Below are positions 19,712 to 28,043 of a stretch of 64,000 nucleotides of DNA, in pieces; the stretch's first letter is position 1; each line of letters opens with the position of its first letter. Location: assembly GCA_958431815.1 (NCBI GenBank), contig CAUASB010000010.1:7453-71452 (forward strand). The letters are read 5' to 3'. Origin of the DNA: an uncultured Eggerthella sp. GTDB lineage: Bacteria > Actinomycetota > Coriobacteriia > Coriobacteriales > Eggerthellaceae. The translations under genes and the position numbers were made by a program. The notes below the pieces were generated by a model. The model was not told the origin of the DNA and made no database searches. It saw nothing but the letters and a program-made list of their open reading frames with translations.

Positions 19712-20461
19712 ATGGAAAGCAAAGCAGATACTGCGGTGAAACCCGAAGGCTTCAACGTGGCAACGGGAACCGACGCGCCTCAGCGTGCGCTGGTGCTGTG
19801 CTCGGGCGGCGTGGATTCCGCCACGCTTCTGGCCATGGCAGTAGCGCGCTATGGTGCCGAAAACGTGTACGCGCTTTCCATCAGCTACGGGCAGCGCCAT
19901 AACAAGGAAATCGACGCAGCGAAGGCGGTTGCCGCCCATTACGGCGTTGAACAGCGCTTCTTGGACTTGGCGGCAATCTTCGCCGACAGCAACTGCTCGC
20001 TTCTGGCGCATTCCACGCAGGATGTTCCCGAGGAAAGCTACGCCGACCAGCTGAACGAATCGAACGGCAAGCCGGTAAGCACCTATGTGCCGTTCCGCAA
20101 CGGGCTGTTCCTTTCCTCGGCTGCTTCGATGGCGCTTTCGCTGGGGTGCTCGGTGCTGTACTACGGTGCCCATCACGACGACTGGGCGGGTAACGCGTAC
20201 CCCGATTGCTCGCAGGAATTCGTCGATGCCATGAACCATGCCATCATGGAAGGTACGGGCGGTGAGCTGCATATGGAAGCGCCGTTCGTGCAGTGGTCGA
20301 AGGCCGATATTGTGCGCAAGGGTCTTGAGCTGGGCGTTCCGTACGAGCTTACCTGGTCGTGCTACGAGGGCGGCGAAAAGCCCTGCGGTGTATGCGGCAC
20401 CTGCATCGACCGTATCCGCGCCTTCGAGCTGAACGGCGTGACCGACCCGCTGATGCAGTAG
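19712..20461 (+). CDS. queC: 7-cyano-7-deazaguanine synthase
   Basis: 249 residues. An ATP-dependent enzyme converting CDG to preQ0. ALVLCSGGVDSATLLAMA near residue 27 is the PP-loop pyrophosphatase motif, and SYGQRHNKEI and VPFRNGLFLSSAA follow. SCYEGGEKPCGVCGTC near residue 215 supplies the zinc-binding cysteines. AGGGGAG precedes ATG 19712. The N-terminal 25 residues are an extension relative to short QueC proteins. The operon may continue through the structured leader to queF. Confidence 0.95.
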   Translation: MESKADTAVKPEGFNVATGTDAPQRALVLCSGGVDSATLLAMAVARYGAENVYALSISYGQRHNKEIDAAKAVAAHYGVEQRFLDLAAIFADSNCSLLAHSTQDVPEESYADQLNESNGKPVSTYVPFRNGLFLSSAASMALSLGCSVLYYGAHHDDWAGNAYPDCSQEFVDAMNHAIMEGTGGELHMEAPFVQWSKADIVRKGLELGVPYELTWSCYEGGEKPCGVCGTCIDRIRAFELNGVTDPLMQ

Positions 20462-20594
20462 CTTTTCTGGGGCGGTTGCAAGACGCCTGCTTTGTGCTTC
20501 GCTTTCGCTCGCAGCAGTTGGGAAGCTTTCTTACCTGCGGCGGGACGCCCTCGGCAGGCTCCTCTGAAGCGCGGCTTCCAAGAGGAATTGCCTA

Positions 20595-20674
20595 AAAGAA
20601 ATCGCCCCAGGTATTCGACCAGGAGATTTCGGGATGCTCTAAATCGCGCGTCGAATCATCTTCGCGATTTCTTT
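20595..20674 (+). other. nested 80-base hairpin upstream of queF
   Basis: AAAGAAATCGC (20595-20605) pairs with GCGATTTCTTT (20664-20674); inside, ATTCGAC (20613-20619) pairs with GTCGAAT (20650-20656), and GATTT (20625-20629) with AAATC (20641-20645). Internal loops are 7/7 and 5/4 bases. A competing stem AAATCGCG/CGCGATTT is also possible. There is no strong T-run. The 326 bases between queC and queF otherwise hold no gene. Confidence 0.7.
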
Positions 20675-20787
20675 CACTTACTTTAAAAGGAATTACTTGG
20701 AAGCCGAAGAAAGCGGAAGCGGAGCATGACGAGGACATTCCGTTGCAGGCCAGTAACGGTATCAATCAGAAAACCAAGGAGAACCTT

Positions 20788-21285
20788 ATGACCAATAAAG
20801 AACGCGAAGCCGAGGAGAGCATTTCGCTGCTCGGCAATCAGCACACGGAGTATCCGACCGACTACGATCCCAGTGTGCTGGAAACCTTCATCAACAAGCA
20901 CCCGGGCAACGACTACTTCGTGAAGTTCAATTGCCCTGAGTTCACCAGCCTGTGCCCCATTACCGGACAGCCTGACTTCGCTACCATCTACATTTCCTAT
21001 GTTCCGGGCGAGCGCATGGTGGAAAGCAAGAGCCTGAAGCTGTACCTGTTCAGCTTCCGCAACCATGGCGATTTCCATGAGGACTGCATGAACATCATCA
21101 TGAAAGACCTGATTGTGCTCATGGATCCGAAATACATCGAGGTGTGGGGCAAGTTCACGCCCCGTGGCGGCATCTCCATCGACCCGTACTGCAACTACGG
21201 CAAGCCCGGCACAAAATGGGAAGATGTTGCGTGGGAACGTCTTTCGCACCACGACTTGTACCCTGAAAAGGTAGACAACCGTTAA
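20788..21285 (+). CDS. queF: NADPH-dependent 7-cyano-7-deazaguanine reductase
   Basis: 165 residues, the short (YkvM-type) form that reduces preQ0 to preQ1. LCPITGQPDFATIYISY contains the catalytic Cys that forms the thioimide with the nitrile. ESKSLKLYLFSFRNHGDFHEDC is the QueF motif with its Glu and His. ATG 20788 is chosen because AAGGAGAACCTT precedes it; the frame is open further upstream without support. It completes the preQ1 branch begun by queDEC, though it is separated from queC by a structured 326-base gap. Confidence 0.95.
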   Translation: MTNKEREAEESISLLGNQHTEYPTDYDPSVLETFINKHPGNDYFVKFNCPEFTSLCPITGQPDFATIYISYVPGERMVESKSLKLYLFSFRNHGDFHEDCMNIIMKDLIVLMDPKYIEVWGKFTPRGGISIDPYCNYGKPGTKWEDVAWERLSHHDLYPEKVDNR

Positions 21286-21324
21286 ACGGACAAGAAACGT
21301 TATGCGTTGCGGAAAGGGGATGCG

Positions 21325-21621
21325 ATGATAGACGGAACCTACCAGGCCCAGGTGGAAACGCCCATCGGGGCTAAGCAAGGTACGCTTACCTTGCAGCAGC
21401 AAAGTGCCGCTCTTACGGGGAACCTCCATGTGCTGGGCAGCGATACCGCAATTGAAAACGGCGTGCTGGAAGGCGATGCTCTTTCGTTTTCCGGAACGCT
21501 TTCGGTGCCTTTCATTGGAGCATTGCCGTTTACGTTCGAGGGCACGTTCCAAAACGACGAAATACACGGTACAGCTCGTACGAAAATGGGCGAGATTGCC
21601 ATTGCGGGCAAACGCGCCTAA
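21325..21621 (+). CDS. small beta-rich hypothetical protein
   Basis: 98 residues from ATG 21325, with GGAAAGGGG before it. No signal peptide, membrane segment or known motif is visible. The sequence alternates polar and hydrophobic residues in short strands (GTYQAQVETPIG, GTLTLQQQSAALTGNL, DALSFSGTLSVPF, FTFEGTFQNDEIHGTA, GEIAIAGKRA), which suggests a small beta-barrel or sandwich, perhaps lipocalin-like. It lies 40 bases after queF on the same strand and may be co-transcribed, but there is no functional link I can show. Confidence 0.7.
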   Translation: MIDGTYQAQVETPIGAKQGTLTLQQQSAALTGNLHVLGSDTAIENGVLEGDALSFSGTLSVPFIGALPFTFEGTFQNDEIHGTARTKMGEIAIAGKRA

Positions 21622-21635
21622 CAAAGCTGACATAT

Positions 21636-21680
21636 AGCAAAAAGGAAGGGGAGGTGCCCGTGCGGCAGCTCCCCTTCCTT
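21636..21680 (-). terminator. terminator of the CPA2 antiporter gene
   Basis: AAGGAAGGGGAG (21642-21653) pairs with CTCCCCTTCCTT (21669-21680). On the minus strand the stem is followed by TTTTTGC. Confidence 0.85.
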
Positions 21681-21690
21681 GTGCTTGGCC

Positions 21691-23130
21691 TTATTCTTCT
21701 GGCTTAATATTCTTCAAATCGCGCATCAATTCCAAGTGGCGTTGATGCTGTTCGTGTTTTGCCTGCTCTATTAGGTCGTGGCGCTTGTGGTGCGCTTCAA
21801 ACACTGCCTTGGCGTGGGCGCGTTTCTTGGCACGGCGCTCGTCGGTTGCGTCGGCGGCGATTTCGGTAAGGTGCGCGTACGCCCAGTGGTCTTGCAGAAT
21901 CTCGCCAATGTGGTGCGGGTCGTGGGCAACCTCGCGGGCGGTTTCCACGGGGTGCACGTCGGCCACACGGTAGGTGAGCGAGGTGAGCAGTGGCATTACC
22001 AATACGGTGATGGCGCCCGAGGCAACCAACACGGAAGCCACTTCCTGCGACATGGCGCCCGCCTTCGTGGCAACTGAGGTAACGGCAACGATCAAAGGCA
22101 GTGCGGTGGTGCAGTACAGCGCTACGGTAACGCGGTTGTGGGAAGACATGCTGCGTGTTTCGCGGTCGATCGAAAGGGACAGGAACACGGGCACCGCGCG
22201 GATCAAGAGCAGCGCCACGATAAAGCCCACCAGAAGCAGCGGGTCGGCGAGTACGGCGTAGAGGTTAATCTTTGCGCCGGACACCACAAAGAACAGCGGT
22301 ACGAAGAAACCGAAGGCGATGCCGTCGAGCTTGTGTTCCAGGCTGTGGTTGCCTTCGGGGATAACGTAGCGCAGCACGAAGCCGGCGGCGAAGGCGCCCA
22401 ACACGGCATCAAGGTCGAACAGGGCGGAAAGCGTTACCAGCGCCACAAGCAGAAGAACGGTAACGCGCATGGTGGTTTGCGAGGTGGAGTTGGCGTTTTC
22501 CGCTAGGAAGCGGTACACCTTGCTGCCCGCCTTGCGTGCTTTGGCGGGAATAACGGCGGCAAGCACAGCAACGCCTGCGAACGCCAGCAGGATAACGATG
22601 GTTTTCCATTCGGCGCGGGTGGAAAGCAGCAGTGCCATGGCGATGATGGGACCGAGCTCGCCCCAGGTGCCGTAGGCAAGCACCGAATCGCCCACGCGGG
22701 TGCCCAAAAGGCCGCGCTCCTTCAAAATGGGCATCAGCGTGCCCAGCGCTGTGGTACCCAGGGCAATGGCGAATGCGATGCCCGAAAGTTCGGTGGGAGA
22801 AACGAAGCCCGAAAGCGCTACAGCGCCAAAGCCCAAGGCCAGGCATACGAGCCACGTTACGAAGCCATATTTGCCCTGGTGACCGGTGATGTTCTTCGGA
22901 TCAATCTCGTAGCCTGCCAAAAGGAACAAGAATGCCAGGCCCAGCTCGGATAGCAAGCCGATAGAATCGGACAGCTGTATGGCGCCTACCATGTTGGGGC
23001 CCAGCACGGCGCCGGCAATAAGCAGGAACACCGTTTCGGGGATGGGTTTTTTCGGGATGGCTTGGGCAACAAGCGGACATAGCGCAGCCACCAAGACGAT
23101 TACGGCAAGGGATATCAAGTCTTCAGTCAT
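21691..23130 (-). CDS. Kef/CPA2-type monovalent cation:proton antiporter
   Basis: 479 residues with about 12 membrane helices (residues 5-395) and a charged, His-rich cytoplasmic tail (residues 410-479) with repeated HKRH/KHEQH clusters. IPETVFLLIAGAVLGP, FLFLLAGYEIDP and FAAGFVLRY are typical of the CPA2 exchanger domain. No Rossmann RCK/TrkA-N domain follows, unlike full KefB/C. It probably exchanges Na+ or K+ for protons. Whether the His-rich tail binds metal or senses pH is not known. yigZ lies upstream on the same strand with a 39-base gap, so the two may be an operon. Confidence 0.88.
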   Translation of the reverse strand: MTEDLISLAVIVLVAALCPLVAQAIPKKPIPETVFLLIAGAVLGPNMVGAIQLSDSIGLLSELGLAFLFLLAGYEIDPKNITGHQGKYGFVTWLVCLALGFGAVALSGFVSPTELSGIAFAIALGTTALGTLMPILKERGLLGTRVGDSVLAYGTWGELGPIIAMALLLSTRAEWKTIVILLAFAGVAVLAAVIPAKARKAGSKVYRFLAENANSTSQTTMRVTVLLLVALVTLSALFDLDAVLGAFAAGFVLRYVIPEGNHSLEHKLDGIAFGFFVPLFFVVSGAKINLYAVLADPLLLVGFIVALLLIRAVPVFLSLSIDRETRSMSSHNRVTVALYCTTALPLIVAVTSVATKAGAMSQEVASVLVASGAITVLVMPLLTSLTYRVADVHPVETAREVAHDPHHIGEILQDHWAYAHLTEIAADATDERRAKKRAHAKAVFEAHHKRHDLIEQAKHEQHQRHLELMRDLKNIKPEE

Positions 23131-23169
23131 TGGATTCTTTTCGCGTTGGGGATACGGATGGGCGGGAAG

Positions 23170-23799
23170 CTAGAACACGGCTTCCAAGGGTTTTGACACG
23201 CTGATTGCTTCCTGCCCATGACATAGCTCGGTAACCTTGGCAAGCAAGTTCTGCTGCGTGCCGTTCAGCATGCGCAGCTTCATGGTCACGGCATCGGTGA
23301 ACTGGGTGTCTAGGGTCTTCGCGCCGCAGTCGGAGGCAATGCGTGCAGCCTGGTCGTATTGTGGGTAAGGCACGTTCCAGGTTATGTCCACGCATTCGGA
23401 AACGGTAACGCGCTCCGCTGCGGCGATGCCCGCCTGGGTTGCCTGCGTGTAGGCGCGCACCAAGCCGCCGGTGCCCAGCAACGTGCCGCCGAAGTAGCGG
23501 GTAACCACTACGGCAACATCGGTAAGGCCCGCATGCTGCAGGGCCTGCAAGGTGGGCAGGCCCGCGGTTTTCTGCGGCTCGCCGTCGTCGGAGTAGCGAA
23601 TGCGCTCGGATGCGCCTTCTCCGCGAAGGATGTAGGCATACACGTTATGGCGTGCCATGCGGTGCTCGGCACGGATTTTCTCCAAGAAGGCAAGGGCCTC
23701 TTCTTCGGTTTCCACATGGGAAAGCTGGGCTATGAAGCGGCTCTTCTTCTCTTCGATTTCCGCAGTTGCCGTGCCGGCTATGGTCATGTATTCGGGCAT
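23170..23799 (-). CDS. YigZ/IMPACT family protein (UPF0029)
   Basis: 209 residues. EKKSRFIAQLSHVETEEEALAFLEKIR, HNVYAYILRG, RYSDDGEPQKTAG and VVVTRYFGGTLLGTGGLVRAY are the conserved blocks of the YigZ/IMPACT N-terminal domain; a smaller C-terminal UPF0029-type domain follows after residue 135. Eukaryotic IMPACT modulates GCN2; the bacterial role is unclear. Same-strand neighbour of the antiporter. Confidence 0.88.
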   Translation of the reverse strand: MPEYMTIAGTATAEIEEKKSRFIAQLSHVETEEEALAFLEKIRAEHRMARHNVYAYILRGEGASERIRYSDDGEPQKTAGLPTLQALQHAGLTDVAVVVTRYFGGTLLGTGGLVRAYTQATQAGIAAAERVTVSECVDITWNVPYPQYDQAARIASDCGAKTLDTQFTDAVTMKLRMLNGTQQNLLAKVTELCHGQEAISVSKPLEAVF

Positions 23800-23940
23800 A
23801 CCAATTTCCTTGTTGGGGTGTTTCGTTTCGCATCATTTTAGTGCACGTTGGCATTGTGCCCTGGTAATGGGGTAAATTGTTTGCTCAGACGATACTTCTC
23901 CTTCGCCACTTTGGCGGATGTGTGCAATAAAGGAGCATTC

Positions 23941-24729
23941 ATGGCAGAAAACCAAACCCCCGCGCCGCACCAGGAAAGCAGCAACGGCTACATCGATGAC
24001 GAACAGCTGAAGGGCATGATGAAGGAAGCCAAGCCCAGCTTCATGCAGCGCTACGGCTCGTGCCTGGTTACCTTCGTGCTTATCGCCATCAACGTGGTGG
24101 TGTTCGCGGTAGAAGCCGTGGCAACGGGGTTCAGCCTGAACATTTCTTCGCTTACCCTGTACAGCATGGGTGCGATGTTCGCCCCGGCCATTCAAGGTCC
24201 CGCCGACTTGTACCGCTTCGTCACTCCGATGTTCTTGCACGTTGACCTGATGCACCTGCTGTTCAACATGGCTGCTCTGTACAGCGCGGGCGTGATGTTG
24301 GAATACCTGCTGGGCAGGTGGAATTTCCTTTTGCTGTACCTTATCGCCGGCATCACCGGCAACGTGGTTTCCTACCTTGCCGACGTGCTGATGGGCACCT
24401 ATGCGGTTAGTGCCGGTGCTTCTACCAGCATTTTCGGCCTGTTCGTTGCCATTGCGCTTTTGGGCGTGCTGTCCAAGAAGAACCGGGCGTTCTTGGCGCA
24501 GTACAGCAAGGGCATGCTTTCGGTTATCGGCCTGAACATCGTCTACACCCTGCTTATGCCCAGCGTTTCCCTGAGCGGCCACTTGGGTGGTGCGCTCGGC
24601 GGTCTTATTGCCATGTTCATGGTGCCTGCCAAGAACCTGCGTGTGCCCACGGCGGTTCGCGTGGTGGTTTCGGTGCTGTGGATTGCGGCGCTGAGCTATG
24701 TGGGCCTGTGTCTGGGGCTTATCGGCTAG
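23941..24729 (+). CDS. rhomboid-family intramembrane serine protease
   Basis: 262 residues with a roughly 35-residue cytoplasmic N-terminus and six or seven helices. FLHVDLMHLLFNM matches the rhomboid H-x4-H-x3-N segment. VSAGASTSIFGL near residue 161 holds the nucleophile Ser within GxS, and SLSGHLGGALGG near residue 218 holds the partner His, so the Ser-His dyad is intact. It cleaves membrane proteins within the bilayer; the substrate is unknown, though sortase-type surface proteins are encoded in this window. AAAGGAGCATTC precedes ATG 23941. Confidence 0.92.
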   Translation: MAENQTPAPHQESSNGYIDDEQLKGMMKEAKPSFMQRYGSCLVTFVLIAINVVVFAVEAVATGFSLNISSLTLYSMGAMFAPAIQGPADLYRFVTPMFLHVDLMHLLFNMAALYSAGVMLEYLLGRWNFLLLYLIAGITGNVVSYLADVLMGTYAVSAGASTSIFGLFVAIALLGVLSKKNRAFLAQYSKGMLSVIGLNIVYTLLMPSVSLSGHLGGALGGLIAMFMVPAKNLRVPTAVRVVVSVLWIAALSYVGLCLGLIG

Positions 24730-24750
24730 CCAGAATAGTGCCGTAGAACG

Positions 24751-24802
24751 AAACGGCCCGTTGCCTTCCGCGTGATGCGGAGTGGCAGCGGGCCGTTTTT
24801 TG
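24751..24802 (+). terminator. rho-independent terminator of the rhomboid gene
   Basis: AACGGCCCG with TGCC-N-TCCGC arms pairs with GCGGA-GTGGCA-CGGGCCGTT, followed by six T. Confidence 0.88.
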
Positions 24803-24835
24803 ATGGCACGGTGGTGCGCACGAAACGCCGGTGCG

Positions 24836-26995
24836 CTATTTCAGCAAGGGGGAAAGCTCGCCGTTGCTTACGATGCTCACCGTGCTGGTAGCACGGGAAA
24901 TAGCCGTGTACAGGCGGCGGCGGGAAAGCTCGTTTTCGGGGAACGCTTCAGCGCTGGCATCCACGATAACCACGTGGTCGAACTCCAAACCCTTTGCCAG
25001 AGGCAGCGCCAACACGATAGCGCCCGAGCCTGGCAGGGTGTCGCCCTCGCCAATAAGCTGGGGTGCGTCTTCGCCCAAAAGCTGTGCCGTCCGTGCCGCT
25101 GCTTCTTCGTCGAGCGCAACGAATGCCGTGGTGCCGTCGTATTCCTTCGCGGCGATTGCCAGGGCACGAAGCTCCTTTTCGTAGTCTTCGGCGGTTGCGC
25201 ACTCGTGGAAGTCAGGCTCGGTATCGGCGCGCTGTACCGAGGAAATCTGCATGCCGTCGGCCGTTACCGCCAGCTTGGCGAATAGCTCGGTGATGGCGGG
25301 CGTAGAGCGGTAACTGGTCATAAGGTTGCATTCGCTCACCTCGCCGCGGATTTCCTTGAACACGCGGCGGATCTCGTCAAACGATGCAGTGCCCGGCTTG
25401 ATGGCCTGGTTTTCGTCTCCCAGCAGCAGGAAGTTCGCACGGCGGAAGTAGCGTGCCAGCACCGCCAGTTGCGCGGTGGTATAGTCCTGCACCTCGTCGA
25501 TCATCACGTACTTGGCATCGGGGTTGCTCATGCCGGTGATGGCAATCTTGGTGTAGAGCCATTCCAAGAAGGAAAGCTCTTCCATGCCGGCAATGCGCTT
25601 GGCAATGCGGTCGATGCGCAGCCAGTAGTCGCAGCGTACCGCTTCGAAGGCGCTCTCGTATTCTTGGGTCAAGAACTGCAGCGTGTACTTCTTCGCGTTT
25701 TCCTCGGTGTCCATGGCAATGGGCTCGCCGAAGATGCTTAGCTGGTCGTTGTAGGAAAGCTCGCTTACCACGTCCTGTGCGGCGCTGTTGCCGGCCATCT
25801 GGCCCAGGCGGCTTTGCAGGCGCGTTTCCAGCTCTTCGCGGATCAGCGTGATGCGATGGGGTCCGGCGGGCGCGTTCTTGAACTTGGCAGCGGCGCGTGC
25901 AATCTGTTGGGCACTGATGAGCAGCGTGCCCTGGCTCTTGATGTCGCGGAAGTCCTTGTCCTGGAACTCGAGCTTTTCCACTGCTTCGTCGATGCGCTGC
26001 AGCGTTTCGAACGTGGTGTCGAAGCGGGCGAAGTCGCGTCCCGGTGGGATGGTGCCTTCGGCGAACTCGTTCCAGGTAAGGATGTTGGGGTTGCGCTCGC
26101 CCATGTCGGGCAGAACGTTGTCGATGTAGTTGCGGAACACCGGGTTCGGCGTGATAAGGAACACCTGGCGTGGGTCAAGGCTTTCGCGCTGCTGGTAGAA
26201 CAGGTAGGCGATGCGCTGCAGCAGCACCGACGTTTTGCCGCTGCCGGCGATGCCGTTCACCAGCAGGGCGGGAACGTCCTTGTGACGGATTACCACGTTC
26301 TGTTCCTTCTGGATGGTGGTGGTGATGGCCTGCATCTGCGAGGTGCGCTGACGCGAAAGGGAAGCCAGCAGCAGCTCGTCTTGGATGGCCACGGTGGTGT
26401 CGAAGCAGGCGTTCAGCTTGTTGCCGGTGATGTCAAACTGGCGGCGCAGTTTCAAGTCGACGTTGATGGTGCGGCCGTTGGCCTCGTACGAGGTTTTGCC
26501 GTCGGCCTGGTTGTAGTACACCTCGGCAACGGGGGAGCGCCAGTCAACGATAAGACGGCGGTACTGGTCGTCGGACAAGCCCGCGTTGCCGATGTAGAGC
26601 TCTTTCGGAGCGGCACCGGGTTTGTACTGCAGCACCACTTTGGCGAAGTAGGGCTGCGGCTTCAAGATGCGCACCGCGGTAAGCTTTTCGGCGTTGGCGC
26701 GTTGGGTGCGGTTGTACGAGTCGATGACGCTGTTCATGTTCGCGTACTCGATATAGGTTTCCTGCTTTTCGCCGTCGCTGGCGAAGTTGGAGGCAAGCTC
26801 GTCGGCCATGTTGCGCTTGTCTTCCTCGGCTTCTTGGGCGGTTTTGCGCATGTTGGCCAGCACGTCCTGCTCGATTTTCTCGATGGCGGCGTAGGTTTTG
26901 CTCAGATGCTGCTGTTCTTCCTGGAATACGGCATCGGCCGCGTTCTCGGCGTTCAGCGGGGCGGCTGCGGTATCATGCAATGCGGTGCCTGTCAT
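24836..26995 (-). CDS. HelD-like UvrD/Rep-type ATPase (RNA polymerase recycling factor)
   Basis: 719 residues from ATG 26995, preceded by GGAAAGGAA. The N-terminus (residues 15-90) is a charged coiled coil of the type that enters the RNA polymerase secondary channel in HelD proteins. VNGIAGSGKTSVLLQR near residue 243 is Walker A; VMIDEVQDYTTAQ is Walker B; LLLGDENQAIKPG and LVLALPLAKGLEFDHVVIVDAS-type motifs complete the SF1 helicase core. HelD frees stalled polymerase using ATP. The gene is monocistronic and divergent from the queuosine transporter. Length is within the HelD range. Confidence 0.88.
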   Translation of the reverse strand: MTGTALHDTAAAPLNAENAADAVFQEEQQHLSKTYAAIEKIEQDVLANMRKTAQEAEEDKRNMADELASNFASDGEKQETYIEYANMNSVIDSYNRTQRANAEKLTAVRILKPQPYFAKVVLQYKPGAAPKELYIGNAGLSDDQYRRLIVDWRSPVAEVYYNQADGKTSYEANGRTINVDLKLRRQFDITGNKLNACFDTTVAIQDELLLASLSRQRTSQMQAITTTIQKEQNVVIRHKDVPALLVNGIAGSGKTSVLLQRIAYLFYQQRESLDPRQVFLITPNPVFRNYIDNVLPDMGERNPNILTWNEFAEGTIPPGRDFARFDTTFETLQRIDEAVEKLEFQDKDFRDIKSQGTLLISAQQIARAAAKFKNAPAGPHRITLIREELETRLQSRLGQMAGNSAAQDVVSELSYNDQLSIFGEPIAMDTEENAKKYTLQFLTQEYESAFEAVRCDYWLRIDRIAKRIAGMEELSFLEWLYTKIAITGMSNPDAKYVMIDEVQDYTTAQLAVLARYFRRANFLLLGDENQAIKPGTASFDEIRRVFKEIRGEVSECNLMTSYRSTPAITELFAKLAVTADGMQISSVQRADTEPDFHECATAEDYEKELRALAIAAKEYDGTTAFVALDEEAAARTAQLLGEDAPQLIGEGDTLPGSGAIVLALPLAKGLEFDHVVIVDASAEAFPENELSRRRLYTAISRATSTVSIVSNGELSPLLK

Positions 26996-27093
26996 AGTGG
27001 TTCCTTTCCGTTTAGCTGAACTATAGTACCGAAGGCGTGCGGACAATGGGCAAAACTCCTTGGCACCTCTACCGAAAACGCGAAAGGAAGCCC

Positions 27094-27810
27094 ATGGCAG
27101 ATTCCGAAAACCTGCAGACGGCGCATGCTCCCCAACAAAACGAGCCCGAGCTTCAGTTCCCCATGGCGAAGCTGGGCATATACGGTGGCTTAACCGTGGC
27201 CTTCTGCTGCGCTTTGATTATTTCCAACGTGCTGGCAACCAAGACGCTCGATTTGGGCATGTTCGCGTTGCCGGCTTCCATCCTGACGTTTCCCATCGTC
27301 TACATCATCAACGACGTGCTCTCCGACGTGTATGGCTTCCACGCCATGCGCCGCACCATCGCCTGCGGGTTCATTGCCATTACCGTGGCGGCGCTGGCGT
27401 ACCACCTGGCAATCTTTATTCCCGGTGTCGATCAAGAAATGGCCGACGCGTTCGCCCTTGCCATGGGAGGGTCGTGGCGTATTCTTTTGGGCACGTTCGC
27501 GTCGTACGTGCTGGGAAGCTTGCTGAACTCGTTCCTGATGGCGGGTTTGAAGAAGCGCTTCGACAAGTATTTGTTCTTCCGCTGCGTTGTTTCCACGGTT
27601 GCCGGCGAAACGGTTGATTCGTTCGTGTTCATTTCCATCGCGTTCATAGGCGTGTATGCGCCCGAGGTGATCCTTACCATGATCGGGTCGCAGATTTTGT
27701 TCAAAACGCTGTACGAGGTGATTATGTATCCCATTACCCGCAAGGTGCTGCTTTCGGTGCGTAGGCATGCGGGTGTGGAATGGGTTACGAAGTCTAATTC
27801 CCAGCTGTAG
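27094..27810 (+). CDS. YhhQ-type queuosine precursor transporter
   Basis: 238 residues of the VUT/YhhQ (COG1738) family with six helices. ALIISNVLATKTLDLG, LPASILTFPIVYIINDVLSDVYGF and VAGETVDSFVFISIAFIG are characteristic. Members import preQ0 or preQ1. GAAAGGAAGCCC precedes ATG 27094. It lies 6 kb from queDECF, not in the same operon, yet implies that the cell can both make and import queuosine precursors. No preQ1 aptamer was recognised directly upstream. Confidence 0.9.
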   Translation: MADSENLQTAHAPQQNEPELQFPMAKLGIYGGLTVAFCCALIISNVLATKTLDLGMFALPASILTFPIVYIINDVLSDVYGFHAMRRTIACGFIAITVAALAYHLAIFIPGVDQEMADAFALAMGGSWRILLGTFASYVLGSLLNSFLMAGLKKRFDKYLFFRCVVSTVAGETVDSFVFISIAFIGVYAPEVILTMIGSQILFKTLYEVIMYPITRKVLLSVRRHAGVEWVTKSNSQL

Positions 27811-27831
27811 CGTATAGACTTGAAACCAAGG

Positions 27832-27868
27832 AAGGCCTCCTGTCGCGGTAGCGGCGGGAGGCCTTTTG
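27832..27868 (+). terminator. rho-independent terminator of yhhQ
   Basis: AAGGCCTCC pairs with GGAGGCCTT, followed by a short T-run. Confidence 0.8.
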
Positions 27869-27976
27869 TGCATGGGCTGCTTTGCTTTTTTGCAGAGAGG
27901 GTCCATCTGCGAGTGTCCACGATGTGCTGTACCGCTTTTCGATTGCGGTTGCGGTGTTTTGCGGGTGCTGGCACGA

Positions 27977-28018
27977 GAAAGGGCGGACCCGCAGTTCATC
28001 TCGAACGCGGATCCGCCC
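27977..28018 (-). terminator. terminator of the MFS-CBS gene
   Basis: GGGCGGACCCGC (27981-27992) and GCGGATCCGCCC (28007-28018) form a stem with one mismatch or wobble; the minus strand continues TTTC. Confidence 0.7.
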
Positions 28019-28043
28019 TGTGCTTTAGCCGAAGAGCGTTTTG

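Noticed and set aside
20731..20787. A second preQ1-I-like element (CCGTT/AACGG stem, then AATCAGAAAACCAAGG) just before queF
   Set aside because: The loop and tail match the class I pattern poorly and I could not find a convincing pseudoknot; kept only as a weak possibility.
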